A stretch of 64,000 nucleotides of DNA from Neptuniibacter sp. 1_MG-2023 (GTDB lineage: Bacteria; Pseudomonadota; Gammaproteobacteria; Pseudomonadales; Balneatricaceae): the NCBI RefSeq assembly GCF_030547185.1, contig NZ_JAUOQR010000011.1:1-64000 (forward strand), written 5' to 3'. The notes under the pieces were generated by a model. It was not told where the DNA came from and made no database searches. It saw only the letters and a program-made list of their open reading frames with translations. How positions within the stretch are numbered: position 1 is the first letter of the stretch; each line of letters opens with the position of its first letter. Shown piece by piece: positions 46,613 to 55,258 of the stretch. Made by a program: the position numbers and the translations under genes.

Positions 46613-48217
46613 ATGAAGCTTCCGCAACTTAAATTGAAACAGCGAATGATCCTGATACTTGGGATTATGGCGCTCATACAGACCGGCTTTATTGGTCTAT
46701 TTGCCCTTCACTATCTAGAGCGTTCGCTCGATGAACAGATTGCTCAACGCGCCTTAGATGTAGCTAAAACAATTGCGGTAATGCCCCATGTTGCTGAGGC
46801 GGTCGAACAGAAAAACAGCACCTATTTACAGCCTCTTAGTCTGTCTTTAGCCAAAACAACAGGAGCACGTTTTGTTGTCATCGGTGATAATAAAGGCATA
46901 CGCCTAGCACATCCGATACCAGAGAAGATTGGCTATTCCATGTCTGACGATGATGGGGATAGTGGCTCCCAAGCACTGATTCAAGGACATGGATATATAG
47001 CTAAAGCGGTGGGGTCACTCGGTTGGTCCATGCGAGGAAAAACCCCTATTATCAATCCAGAAGGTAATATTGTAGGCATTATCTCTGTTGGCTACGATCT
47101 TGACCGAGTTAATCAGATTATCAACCGTTATCGGCTCACACTTATCTTAGTTATTCTCTGCTCTTTTATGCTCAGCGCAGTCATTGCCGTCTGGTTCGCT
47201 AGCCATTTTAAAAGCGCTATATTTGGACTCGAACCCGAACAAATAGCCCGGTTGTTTGATGAACAACGCGCCACACTAGAATCTGTCCGAGAAGGCATTA
47301 TTGCCATCAACAACGCCAGTGAAATCACCACCATCAATCAGGCTGCTATTGAAACCTTAGGGCTCCCTAAAGATATCAACCTGATCGGCCGTAAAGTTGA
47401 TGAGATCCTGCCAGACAGTTCAATGCTGAGCGTACTAAAAAGCGGTGAGCCTCAATTTGATAGCGAGGTCTGGCGAGGTGATCACTGTATTATAGCCAAC
47501 CGCCTCCCCTTAAAACAGGGCGATACAATCATCGGTGCAGTATCCAGTTTTCGACGCAAAGATGAGCTGGATATGATCAGCCAAAAACTGACTAGGATTC
47601 AACAATATGCGGACACTTTACGCAGTCAGTCCCATGAGTATTCCAACAAACTACACACCATCGCCGGACTTATTCAAATTGGCGCAACCGATCAAGCTTT
47701 ACAGCTAATAGGGCAAGAAACCCAAAGCCATCAAGCGTTAATCAAACTACTGATGAAAGCGGTACCCGATCCAGTATTAGCAGGATGCTTATTAGGCAAA
47801 TATAATAGGGCACGGGAGATGGGACTAGCCTTAGTCATTGACCCTGAAAGTGAAATGACCAGTCTGCCCGATAAACTCCCCCGAGAGCAATTAGTCAGCA
47901 TCCTCGGAAACCTGATCGATAATGCTCTGGAAGCGACTCTAAACTATCGCGCTGGCGAAGGTAAAGTACAGCTCTCGATGACCGATCTAGGGAACGATCT
48001 AATTTTTGAAATTGAAGATCAAGGCCCAGGTATCCCACTAGAACAGCAGGATAAAATTTTCGAAAAAGGCGTCAGCAGCAAAAGTAACGATGGCCACGGT
48101 TATGGACTACACTTGGTGAAAAACTTACTTGATAAGCTTAATGGAACAATCACCATCGAGAGCAGTTCTGATGGTGGCAGCCGCTTTACCGTCTATATCC
48201 CTAAAAATAAAAAATAG
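46613..48217 (+). CDS. CitA/DcuS-type sensor histidine kinase, 534 aa
   Basis: Two membrane helices (about residues 14-36 and 175-195) enclose a periplasmic PAS-like (PASp/CitA) domain that in relatives binds citrate or C4-dicarboxylates. A cytoplasmic PAS domain follows (SVREGIIAINNASEITTIN). The DHp motif is RSQSHEYSNKLHTIAG with the phosphorylated histidine, and the ATPase domain has GNLIDNALEA, IEDQGPGIP and GHGYGLHLVKNL. I start at the ATG at 46613; a GTG at 46604 is possible. It probably senses the Tct substrate in the periplasm. Confidence 0.93.
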   Translation: MKLPQLKLKQRMILILGIMALIQTGFIGLFALHYLERSLDEQIAQRALDVAKTIAVMPHVAEAVEQKNSTYLQPLSLSLAKTTGARFVVIGDNKGIRLAHPIPEKIGYSMSDDDGDSGSQALIQGHGYIAKAVGSLGWSMRGKTPIINPEGNIVGIISVGYDLDRVNQIINRYRLTLILVILCSFMLSAVIAVWFASHFKSAIFGLEPEQIARLFDEQRATLESVREGIIAINNASEITTINQAAIETLGLPKDINLIGRKVDEILPDSSMLSVLKSGEPQFDSEVWRGDHCIIANRLPLKQGDTIIGAVSSFRRKDELDMISQKLTRIQQYADTLRSQSHEYSNKLHTIAGLIQIGATDQALQLIGQETQSHQALIKLLMKAVPDPVLAGCLLGKYNRAREMGLALVIDPESEMTSLPDKLPREQLVSILGNLIDNALEATLNYRAGEGKVQLSMTDLGNDLIFEIEDQGPGIPLEQQDKIFEKGVSSKSNDGHGYGLHLVKNLLDKLNGTITIESSSDGGSRFTVYIPKNKK

Positions 48218-48234
48218 TACGGATTGAATAACTG

Positions 48235-48924
48235 ATGATAAAAGTAATCATTGCCGAAGATGATCCACAAATTGCCGAAATTCAGCGGCGCTTTCTCGAA
48301 CGAATTGAGGGGTTTGAACTGATCGGTATCGCCCATCGCCTAACCGATGCGGAAGATCTCATCGAGATCATGCAACCTGACCTTTTACTACTGGATATCC
48401 AGTTCCCAACGGGCACAGGATTTGACCTTCTTCGCAAAATCCGTGCAGGCAACAATGCTATCGATGTAATCATGATCACCGCCGCAAAAGAGGTCGATAC
48501 CCTTAGGGAAGCTCTTCATGGCGGTGTGTTTGATTATATTCTTAAACCGCTAGTCTTCGAACGGCTACAGGAAACGCTACACAACTACCAACAACACCTA
48601 GAAAAACTACGTGCCCTAGAAACCTTAGCCCAATGCGATGTCGATCGAGTACTACCTCGCAGCAACACTCAAGATTCCACTACACAGGAAAACATACGCT
48701 TACCTAAAGGAATTGATGCGATCACTCTAGATAATGTGAATAAGGTATTTGCCGAACGAGACGGTACACTAAACGCCGAAGAGGTCGGTGAAATTATCGG
48801 GGCCAGCCGTACCACCGCCCGTCGTTATTTGGAATATCTGGTTAGTTGCACCGAACTATCTGCAGAGGTCAGCTACGGCACAGTTGGACGTCCAGAGAGA
48901 CGCTATCAAAGATGTCACTCTTAA
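48235..48924 (+). CDS. CitB/DcuR-type response regulator, 229 aa
   Basis: Residues 1-120 are a receiver domain with EDDPQIAEIQ, the phosphoacceptor aspartate in LLLLDIQFPTGTG and the lysine in YILKPLVF. The C-terminal domain is the CitB-type helix-turn-helix (LNAEEVGEIIGASRTTARRYLEYLV). It begins 17 bases after the kinase gene. The pair is divergent from tctCBA, so it very likely activates that operon from the shared 217-base region at 46396-46612. Confidence 0.93.
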   Translation: MIKVIIAEDDPQIAEIQRRFLERIEGFELIGIAHRLTDAEDLIEIMQPDLLLLDIQFPTGTGFDLLRKIRAGNNAIDVIMITAAKEVDTLREALHGGVFDYILKPLVFERLQETLHNYQQHLEKLRALETLAQCDVDRVLPRSNTQDSTTQENIRLPKGIDAITLDNVNKVFAERDGTLNAEEVGEIIGASRTTARRYLEYLVSCTELSAEVSYGTVGRPERRYQRCHS

Positions 48925-49004
48925 CCTCCAGACCTTGACCTTAGAGCACTGCTGCCTCAGATAAAATAGCATCTACAACACATAGTCAGCTCACCTCTAA
49001 AGGC

Positions 49005-49502
49005 TTAGTTTTCAAGTGAACGACGTATGAGCTGTTTTGTTTCTGACACATTGGCTATATCCAGTAATGCTGAGGCTTGTAGCCACTCCTGCTCTGCTTG
49101 CTCCTGCATACCGTTTTTTTCAAAAGCAAAGGCAAGCATGCCTCGATAAAGGCCATGTACTCTTTGAACGCCTGCATCATCTGGATCTGAGGGGTTATGA
49201 ATTCTATCAAGTACTATCGCAGAAAAGGGGAATTTAAAATCCCAAAACTCTTGGTCTGCCTGAAAAATCGATTTACTGGAATTTGATGTACTCTCGACAA
49301 GGTTTTGGAAATGGTGAGCCGCTAAGAAATATTGACCATTACCTAGCGCCTCTTTAGCTGAGGTTTCCTCTTCTAGTTCATAAACTACTTTGATTAAATC
49401 AACAAAAGTAGAGCTCGCCCTTTTTGACATAAAAAGCATTGCAGAGCCGCCAATTATGATGCCCACAAGAAGACAAGTTATATATTTAAAGGCCTCTTTC
49501 AT
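49005..49502 (-). CDS. Membrane-anchored protein of unknown function, 165 aa
   Basis: One N-terminal helix (ITCLLVGIIIGGSAMLFM) anchors a periplasmic, mostly helical domain. The last 50 residues (GLYRGMLAFAFEKNGMQEQAEQEWLQASALL) look like a single tetratricopeptide-like helical pair. No family is recognised. It lies downstream of the SMR gene on the same strand, at the end of a stretch that may hold gene cassettes. Confidence 0.68.
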   Translation of the reverse strand: MKEAFKYITCLLVGIIIGGSAMLFMSKRASSTFVDLIKVVYELEEETSAKEALGNGQYFLAAHHFQNLVESTSNSSKSIFQADQEFWDFKFPFSAIVLDRIHNPSDPDDAGVQRVHGLYRGMLAFAFEKNGMQEQAEQEWLQASALLDIANVSETKQLIRRSLEN

Positions 49503-49582
49503 TTTTATTATTTCTCTTCTAAAAACATTGTTATCACAGATAAAACTTAGCGCCTAAGCAAAACTAACAGCTTCTTATATGT

Positions 49583-49912
49583 TTAATGACTCACCGTTTT
49601 CGAGAAAACATTGATAACAACTACACCCAAGATAATTAAGAGCATTCCTATTATTGCGGGCAGATCGGGCACCTGCTTGTAGACAACAGCACTTATTGAT
49701 GCAATTAGACATATCCCCATACCGGCCCAAATAGCGTAAGCGATACCTATAGGAATAGTTTTAAGTACTATAGATAGGCAATAAAATGCAATGGCATAAC
49801 CCACTACACAAATAGCTGTAAACGTAAAATTAGAAAAACCATTAGATGCTTTAAGTGCAAGTGTTGCTATCACTTCAGCAGCAATAGCTATTGCTAAATA
49901 CCAGTAACCCAT
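49583..49912 (-). CDS. SMR-family multidrug efflux protein (EmrE/QacE type), 109 aa
   Basis: A four-helix proton antiporter that works as an antiparallel dimer and expels cationic drugs and quaternary ammonium compounds. The essential glutamate is in AIAAEVIATLALKAS, and the signatures AYAIWAGMGICLIA and IIGMLLIILGVVVIN are present. I use the ATG at 49912, with AGAAGG upstream. Close relatives are classical integron cassettes (qacE), and here a degenerate attC-like sequence lies on each side, which makes horizontal origin plausible. Confidence 0.93.
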   Translation of the reverse strand: MGYWYLAIAIAAEVIATLALKASNGFSNFTFTAICVVGYAIAFYCLSIVLKTIPIGIAYAIWAGMGICLIASISAVVYKQVPDLPAIIGMLLIILGVVVINVFSKTVSH

Positions 49913-49929
49913 ACTCAACCTTCTATAAA

Positions 49930-49985
49930 AAATAACGCTTTGCTCACCACAACGTCAGGGGGGCCCTACTTGCTTCGTGTTTTAA
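49930..49985 (-). repeat. Possible attC site after the gene at 49982
   Basis: On the minus strand the ends read TTAAAAC and GTTATTT, with an inner stem AAGTAGGG/CCCTGACGTT that has two unpaired G, as in attC arms. The stop codon of the upstream gene overlaps the left end. The cores deviate from consensus, so this is a tentative call. Confidence 0.4.
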
Positions 49986-50308
49986 TCACAAAACACCCAA
50001 ATACTTACTTTCTCTTTTAAGGCTTTCTCACAAACCAACAACAATTTATCGAGCGGCTGAGTGAAGGCGTCATGTTCAGACAGTAACGCTTTGACCTGAT
50101 CGGTTTCATCCATCAAAAAAACCAACTCGTCAATATTAAACTTTGTATCGCTGTAGTAATCCTCAAGCCTTGTGAATAGAGGAAACTCTGTTGCGGTAAG
50201 GCCTAGCTGAGTAAAAAGCAGTCGATGAAGCTCAAAATCAAATGACGCATCACTATTTTGATAGGATGCCTCTTTCTGATTATCACCTATGTGGAAATCT
50301 AGCGCCAT
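49982..50308 (-). CDS. Uncharacterised protein, 108 aa
   Basis: A small acidic protein without signal or membrane helix. It starts MALDFHIGDNQKEA and has a helical body (FELHRLLFTQLGLT, LEDYYSDTKFNIDELVFLM, LDKLLLVCEKAL). No family is recognised. I start at the ATG at 50308, which has GAGG upstream; the frame runs further to 50368. It lies between two attC-like sites with a solo R2 end just upstream, so it looks like a cassette gene. Confidence 0.65.
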   Translation of the reverse strand: MALDFHIGDNQKEASYQNSDASFDFELHRLLFTQLGLTATEFPLFTRLEDYYSDTKFNIDELVFLMDETDQVKALLSEHDAFTQPLDKLLLVCEKALKEKVSIWVFCD

Positions 50309-50359
50309 TTTTAGCCTCGTTAAACATAATGCAAGAATAGGTGAGATTTTGACGTACTT

Positions 50360-50404
50360 AAGGGTCAACTAGTAACTAACATGCACGATGCAAGACCAGC
50401 CCCT
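50360..50404. mobile_element. Solo right end of repeat R2
   Basis: ATGCACGATGCAAGACC and GCCCC match the right end of the R2 element at 29087-29290, preceded by a partly matching TAGTAACTAAC. The rest of the element is absent. As at 29 kb, it lies just beyond an attC-like site. Confidence 0.6.
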
Positions 50405-50444
50405 TAGATTCCTACTTAGGCTCCTAAATTAGAAAACTGGAGGC

Positions 50445-50498
50445 TCATAACGCCCACCTCAGCCGATGCTTTGCCGTCAGCGGGATGGCTTGTTATAT
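50445..50498 (-). repeat. Integron attC site after the cupin gene
   Basis: On the minus strand the left core ATATAAC AAGCC and the right core GGGCGTTATGA are inversely related, joined by an imperfect palindrome with unpaired bases, 54 bp in all. The cupin stop codon TAA lies inside the left core, as is common in cassettes. No integrase gene is visible in the window. Confidence 0.75.
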
Positions 50499-50834
50499 TT
50501 CAATTCGATCACCATGGCTCGGTGGAGTTGATGTTACTGTAAATACCAAATCAATTTCGTGTTGGTTGCTTAATTGATGCCTTGAACCTGCGGGAATATG
50601 AATACCCTCATTTGGGTTTAACCTGAAGATTTCCCCCTCAAGTTCCATAGTTGCAATACCGGATAATATAAAAAAGAATTGCTCTGCTTTAGTGTGGAAA
50701 TGGCGAGACTCAGAACAACCAGAGGGAACTCTTTCTTGGATTACACTTAAGCTTTCAGTTTTTACAAGGTGCCAACCGTCACATTGATTTCCCCAAGTAT
50801 AGTGTTCGGCTAATTGAGTGCTAATGACTGCCAA
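50493..50834 (-). CDS. Cupin-domain protein, 113 aa
   Basis: A single small beta-barrel with the two cupin motifs: SESRHFHTKAEQFFFILSG, with the HxH and E metal ligands, and GIHIPAGSRHQLSN with the last histidine. Such proteins are often metal-dependent dioxygenases, isomerases or sensors; the function here is open. The stop codon lies within an attC site, so the gene is probably an integron cassette. A tandem hairpin element lies just upstream at 50876. Confidence 0.9.
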   Translation of the reverse strand: MAVISTQLAEHYTWGNQCDGWHLVKTESLSVIQERVPSGCSESRHFHTKAEQFFFILSGIATMELEGEIFRLNPNEGIHIPAGSRHQLSNQHEIDLVFTVTSTPPSHGDRIEI

Positions 50835-50875
50835 GAGAGCTCCTTGAAATATAATAGTTGTATATATGGAGGGCC

Positions 50876-50954
50876 GTGTATCTACCTATACTAGGCATAC
50901 ATCTATATGATTTATAAATATTTTTAACCTAAGCCTAGTATAAATACAAGCCCC
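50876..50954. repeat. Hairpin element with conserved loop, copy B
   Basis: Second copy of the element at 31074-31154. Here the arms TATACTAGGC (50887-50896) and GCCTAGTATA (50933-50942) form a perfect 10-bp stem around the conserved loop that contains ATTTATAA and TTTTTAACCTAA. It lies 42 bases from the cupin start. Confidence 0.7.
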
Positions 50955-51324
50955 CTTTTTTTACTCCCCATCCGTAAAAGCAGCATAGATAAGGGTGAAT
51001 AATAATGAATGAGTTACAAGCTTCCATGCTTAGTCTTTCATTATGCGCCTGTCGTGATTGAGTCTTTCGCTATAACCTTTCGCTCACCGGGTGAGCGAAG
51101 GGTTAATAGAGAGTGATAGAAGCATTAAGTTATTTAATAGCATCTATCCCAGTAATTAAAAACTCATGCTAATATCACCTAAAAATGACAATTTATCGAT
51201 TCTAAAACAACGTACCCGCCGCGCCAATTCTGTCTTTATATTAGTGGTTTCGGTAGATCAGAAAATTTTATTCAACCTATTTTCATAAATATGGACTACC
51301 AAGGACTCAATAAAAGAGACACTA
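50955..51324. other. Intergenic region with a palindromic repeat
   Basis: No gene is evident in these 370 bases. At 51076-51102 lies the best copy of the CGCTCAC repeat, extending outward to a stem AACC.TTCGCTCACC / GGTGAGCGAAGGGTT. The rest is AT-rich and should contain the promoter of the plus-strand gene at 51325. Confidence 0.5.
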
Positions 51325-52500
51325 ATGACTATTATAATAAATGGCGCACTCACCCTTGTTTTGACCATAATGCTCGCTTGTATCTCTCCTTATTCATCTG
51401 CCACAGAACATGAAACAGATACTCTCGAAGAGGTCATGACACGCCTGAAGAGTGCCTATGGAGAATATTCTAATCAAAATAGAGAACCTATATCCATACC
51501 TGAAACCATAGTAAGCCAATACCAAGCCCTAAAAAGTACTCCAGATCCGTCACCGGAAAAACTAGACGCATTTATCCGTGAAACAGAGCAGAACATAGCG
51601 AACTTTCACACGGCAGCGGAATTCCAGCATAAATCAGATAACATGGCCTATGTCTATGAGATGAGGCTATTAAAACGGGGTATTAAATATGGGCTGCCTG
51701 ACACTGTCCTCGCAATAGACAATACATACTTCGACATCATCGAAAATCCAGCCTTTACGGGTGCGGACATTCTCGCGTATGAAAAGCGTTACTATGCAGC
51801 CATGCAAGACCATACCAAAGACATCTTTAAAGTACTTGATGACGTAAGTAAGTTATATGATATAGGCCATACATTAAGCCGCCGCGTAAACGAGCTAAGT
51901 GAGACTGAACGGTTAGACATAGCTGAAAGCATCACTGAATTTGACGCGACGGTAAACAAGTCCCATGAACTATTAAAAAACAAAAAATGGTCTCTCGCCA
52001 GCTCTAATATTCAGTTAGGATTAACCTTAGGTAATCGCCTTGATGTTAAAATAGACAGCATAATAGACAACCGCCATAATCAAAAAAAAGCGCTGGTTGA
52101 GCGACACCACAGGTTAAAGGCAGAATGGGAAACACTGGACTCCCACATCGAAAAGCTAACAGATAAAATTGATCGGTATGAAGACAAGTTAGACTCATCA
52201 TGCACCCAGACCATTGTCGACTATTCTTGTGCCGACCGTTGTCCAAAGATCCGTAAACTAGATATTATCTTTAAATATTACAAAGACGAGCCTGATTTTC
52301 AGTGTTTGTCACAATGTAGCCATGCGGAGCGCGAAGCTCAAGCGGATTACGACCGCGAAACTGAAGACTGCGAAAACGACCAACACCGAATAATATCTAA
52401 AGCCAATGATCTGATCGAAGAAAAAAACAACTTATCTTACCGCTACAACCAAATTTTAGATGAACTAAGGTCTATAGAATCTAAATTAAGTACAGAATAA
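51325..52500 (+). CDS. Exported coiled-coil protein with cysteine-rich segment, 391 aa
   Basis: I do not recognise this protein. A hydrophobic N-terminus (ALTLVLTIMLACISPYSS) looks like a signal peptide, possibly a lipoprotein signal at the cysteine. The body is strongly helical and charged, and residues 235-285 and 350-390 are likely coiled coils (RLKAEWETLDSHIEKL, LIEEKNNLSYRYNQIL). Between them are seven cysteines (SSCTQTIVDYSCADRC, DFQCLSQCS, EDCEND) that suggest disulphides. It is 51 bases from the next plus-strand gene and likely co-transcribed. Confidence 0.75.
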   Translation: MTIIINGALTLVLTIMLACISPYSSATEHETDTLEEVMTRLKSAYGEYSNQNREPISIPETIVSQYQALKSTPDPSPEKLDAFIRETEQNIANFHTAAEFQHKSDNMAYVYEMRLLKRGIKYGLPDTVLAIDNTYFDIIENPAFTGADILAYEKRYYAAMQDHTKDIFKVLDDVSKLYDIGHTLSRRVNELSETERLDIAESITEFDATVNKSHELLKNKKWSLASSNIQLGLTLGNRLDVKIDSIIDNRHNQKKALVERHHRLKAEWETLDSHIEKLTDKIDRYEDKLDSSCTQTIVDYSCADRCPKIRKLDIIFKYYKDEPDFQCLSQCSHAEREAQADYDRETEDCENDQHRIISKANDLIEEKNNLSYRYNQILDELRSIESKLSTE

Positions 52501-52551
52501 AGTATCAGCAAGCAACGAACCTAAACCGCCCACATTTACAGGCTCATCTCA

Positions 52552-53289
52552 ATGAAATATACAGGTAACATTGTTTTAACCCTGACCTCTCTATTTGTGC
52601 TGGCCGCCTGCGTTCCTGTTATTAGTAAAATGTATAATGGGCCAGAGGTCTCAGGTGTAGTTTTACGCTTATCAGATCTAACGCCCATCGACGGGGCCAT
52701 CATTTCTTACGATGGCGTTAAACCATCCGCAACAGCAACCCAGTCGTCAATAACGAACGCGCAAGGGCATTTCATACTAATTCCCACCAAAGCATTGAAT
52801 GTAGAGATGCGCATGCCGGCGTATACACCACTGTCCGTCCCTATTTACACTCAACATTCAACCTACGGGCACTCCACAGATATAGCCGTCGCCCAATGGA
52901 AAGGAAGAGAATATGAAAAATACGATATTGGCACTATCATTCTTGACGAGGAACCCAAAGTATACGCCCCGCCATTAACTGAAGATGGAGTCGACCTTAA
53001 GGTATTAGAAAAGGCGGTAGAGCCTCAGGGGTTGTTTAGCCTATGCAACGTAGATGATGCCGGCGGCGCAATCAATAAATTAAATATCGTCCGAAAACTT
53101 GCGCATAAAATTGTCCACGCTAAACAAGATCCCGCACAAGAAAAACAGGTAGCCGCTTATATCCAAGAGATGAAAAATAGTACCAGACATAGCTGGTCGT
53201 ATTTTGCTCACGACTGCAGCCAAATCATCTCATCCATAGAACTCGAACACATTAAGAGGCGCGTATTTGAGGAGCTAGATAGCCTTTAG
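52552..53289 (+). CDS. Lipoprotein with carboxypeptidase-regulatory-like domain, 245 aa
   Basis: A lipoprotein signal ends FVLAACVP. Residues 30-130 resemble a carboxypeptidase-regulatory-like (transthyretin-type) beta sandwich: VSGVVLRLSDLTPIDGAIIS, then TNAQGHFILIPT and MRMPAYTPLSVPI. The C-terminal half is helical with two cysteines (SLCNVDDAG, HDCSQIIS). Such beta sandwiches commonly present surfaces for interaction. It forms a two-gene unit with the coiled-coil exported protein and no other hint of function. Confidence 0.75.
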   Translation: MKYTGNIVLTLTSLFVLAACVPVISKMYNGPEVSGVVLRLSDLTPIDGAIISYDGVKPSATATQSSITNAQGHFILIPTKALNVEMRMPAYTPLSVPIYTQHSTYGHSTDIAVAQWKGREYEKYDIGTIILDEEPKVYAPPLTEDGVDLKVLEKAVEPQGLFSLCNVDDAGGAINKLNIVRKLAHKIVHAKQDPAQEKQVAAYIQEMKNSTRHSWSYFAHDCSQIISSIELEHIKRRVFEELDSL

Positions 53290-53378
53290 TAATGGACTGG
53301 CACACGGCTGAACCGCCCCTAATCAAATGACGAACTCGCCAGCCCCCTCACCTTTTCTTGTTATCAATTTACAGCGTT

Positions 53379-54230
53379 TTAGCATTCACTCACCCAAACA
53401 CCCACATCCATTTTTGACTCAGCCGTGCCCGCGTATGACCCCGATATGGGCGGCACCGCTTCAGCTAAACGCGATACGGCCACGGGAATATGATCCGTGC
53501 CTACAATATCACCTATGGTTGGGTCAAAGCCCTTCCAGCCGCCACCCGGCAGATAGACTTCGGCCCACGCATGGGTCGAACCCACCTGATCAGACATCAA
53601 CGGCGCATGCAGATAGCCACTGACAAATCGCGCCGCAAACCCTAGGCACTTAACCGCTTCCATAAAGAGTAAAGCAAAATCACGACAAGAGCCCGACCCA
53701 AGGGATAAGGTCTCCTCGGCGGATTGCACACCCGGCTCCTCTCTCACTTTGTAAACCAAGGTATTATGGATAGTCTCCGTCAACCGCTGCAATAAGGTAT
53801 AGGTTTGTACCGCCTCGCCTCCACGCCAAACACTAAATAACCAGTTATTTAATAGCGTTCGGGTATTTTCATCGGGCAGCACTCGGTAAGGTGACAGCAG
53901 AAACTGATCGCTTTCGTGATATGAAAAAGGATAATTAATCGCATAATCCGCCACCAAAAAATCTAAGGGGGATTCATTATATTGCTGAATCACCACCTCG
54001 CTTTCGATCGTCAACTGTTGCGCTGGGTTGCTGAAATTGGCAATCGCTACTGAGTTACCTTCCACATCGCGATGCCAATAGATTTTTGCATCGGGTGTAA
54101 TCTGCAACGAGAAAGACTCTATACGTAGCTCATGATCTTCTCGGGGTCGCAGTAACAACTGGTGCGCGCCCAAAGTCACGGTATCCGTATAGTTATAATA
54201 GGTACGATGAATGATTTTATAACGTTTCAT
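53379..54230 (-). CDS. Transglutaminase-like protein, 283 aa
   Basis: The N-terminal beta domain (YKIIHRTYYNYTDTVTLGAH) is the bacterial transglutaminase-like N region. The C-terminal papain-like fold has the triad: cysteine in GSGSCRDFALLFM, histidine in GSTHAWAEVYLPG and aspartate in KGFDPTIG. Members are thought to hydrolyse or link peptides. I start at the ATG at 54230 after GGGG; an upstream extension to 54281 lacks support. No signal peptide, so it acts in the cytoplasm. Confidence 0.9.
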   Translation of the reverse strand: MKRYKIIHRTYYNYTDTVTLGAHQLLLRPREDHELRIESFSLQITPDAKIYWHRDVEGNSVAIANFSNPAQQLTIESEVVIQQYNESPLDFLVADYAINYPFSYHESDQFLLSPYRVLPDENTRTLLNNWLFSVWRGGEAVQTYTLLQRLTETIHNTLVYKVREEPGVQSAEETLSLGSGSCRDFALLFMEAVKCLGFAARFVSGYLHAPLMSDQVGSTHAWAEVYLPGGGWKGFDPTIGDIVGTDHIPVAVSRLAEAVPPISGSYAGTAESKMDVGVWVSEC

Positions 54231-54353
54231 AATGCCCCTAAAGTGAAAGTTCAAACTTACATAAGAGAACCTTGCAGCCAACCTAAAAGATCATATAAAA
54301 CTCACAGATCTAAACAAGATCTACATCGATTCACAGACAACCCATAGTGTGAA

Positions 54354-54638
54354 TTAAGGTTTGATGCTTTTTGTGGCCAAGACGCATGCCTTACAAATAC
54401 ACGCAGTATTGAGGTGCGATGCAGACACTTGGCTTACCAACTCATGGGGAAACTCTATTTGGCTATCAGAACACCAGCAAGAGAGAGCCTCACCACTTGA
54501 GTTGAGATGTCCACAATGATTATCTTTGCCACACAGAGGGCATTTATCGGATGGGCACAGGTCTTCTTGATTCAACGTAAGCAACCCCAATGAAGTCGTC
54601 GCATTAAACAATAAGTTTAACCCATTAATCGCCACCAT
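54354..54638 (-). CDS. Cysteine-rich CWC-family protein, 94 aa
   Basis: The sequence carries the cysteine-rich CWC family pattern: CPLCGKDNHCG, then ALSCWCSD and ACICKACVL. The paired cysteines probably bind zinc. The family is small, cytoplasmic and of unknown function. The first 20 residues before the cysteine core may be an artefact of start choice, since no ribosome binding site is clear. Confidence 0.78.
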   Translation of the reverse strand: MVAINGLNLLFNATTSLGLLTLNQEDLCPSDKCPLCGKDNHCGHLNSSGEALSCWCSDSQIEFPHELVSQVSASHLNTACICKACVLATKSIKP

Positions 54639-54754
54639 GATCCATTAATCTTTCAGATCAATCCTATCGCCGCCAAAGCCACATATAAGTACCCATGGGG
54701 TTACATCGCGTAGATGCTTTAATCATAGAACAAAACCAGACCAGCGGATGAATC

Positions 54755-55258
54755 TCAATGCGAGTCAACCGAGACAAGAAACTGCGAAAATAGCTGTTCA
54801 ACTACTTCAATCGAGCTATTAAGCCGATGATCACCGGAAATGAGATGCAATGAGCAATCCACGGCTTTGGCAAAGCGAATCGAGTTTTCGACGGGAATAA
54901 CATCATCCGACCAACCATGCACAACTTCCACATACCCATGGGGATGATAGTTTTGCTGCTGATAGTCCTCGTCCTCCATATAGAGTGCAGGAGCCAATAA
55001 GAAAACACCTTTGGCATTCACCTGTTCTGAAGCAACCAATGACACATAACCCCCCATACTAGAACCGACCAACACAAACGCTTCGCCGGTTTCACCCAGT
55101 ACACTAAGCAAGCGTTCAACTCTCAGGTCAGGGTCTAAAATATCGGAATAATCAATACTATCGACAGCGTAACCTTTCTGTTGAGCGATACCCGCCAATC
55201 GTTTGATTTTACTGCCCCATGGCCCACTCTCTTTACCATGTGAAAAATAAACTTTCAT
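54755..55258 (-). CDS. Alpha/beta-hydrolase, YqiA/YcfP-like esterase, 167 aa
   Basis: A small esterase-like hydrolase. The opening VYFSHGKESGPWGSKI holds the oxyanion loop, the nucleophile elbow is VLVGSSMGGYVSLVA, the acid is in VVHGWSDDVIPVE and the histidine in ISGDHRLN. Length matches the YqiA group, which cleaves short esters. The start at the ATG at 55258 replaces a GTG six bases upstream. Monocistronic, cytoplasmic. Confidence 0.87.
   Translation of the reverse strand: MKVYFSHGKESGPWGSKIKRLAGIAQQKGYAVDSIDYSDILDPDLRVERLLSVLGETGEAFVLVGSSMGGYVSLVASEQVNAKGVFLLAPALYMEDEDYQQQNYHPHGYVEVVHGWSDDVIPVENSIRFAKAVDCSLHLISGDHRLNSSIEVVEQLFSQFLVSVDSH

Noticed and set aside
49503-49582. Degenerate attC after the SMR gene (TATAAGAAGCTG..GGCGCTAAG)
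   Set aside because: Both cores carry mismatches at key positions and the site is too short; only context supports it.
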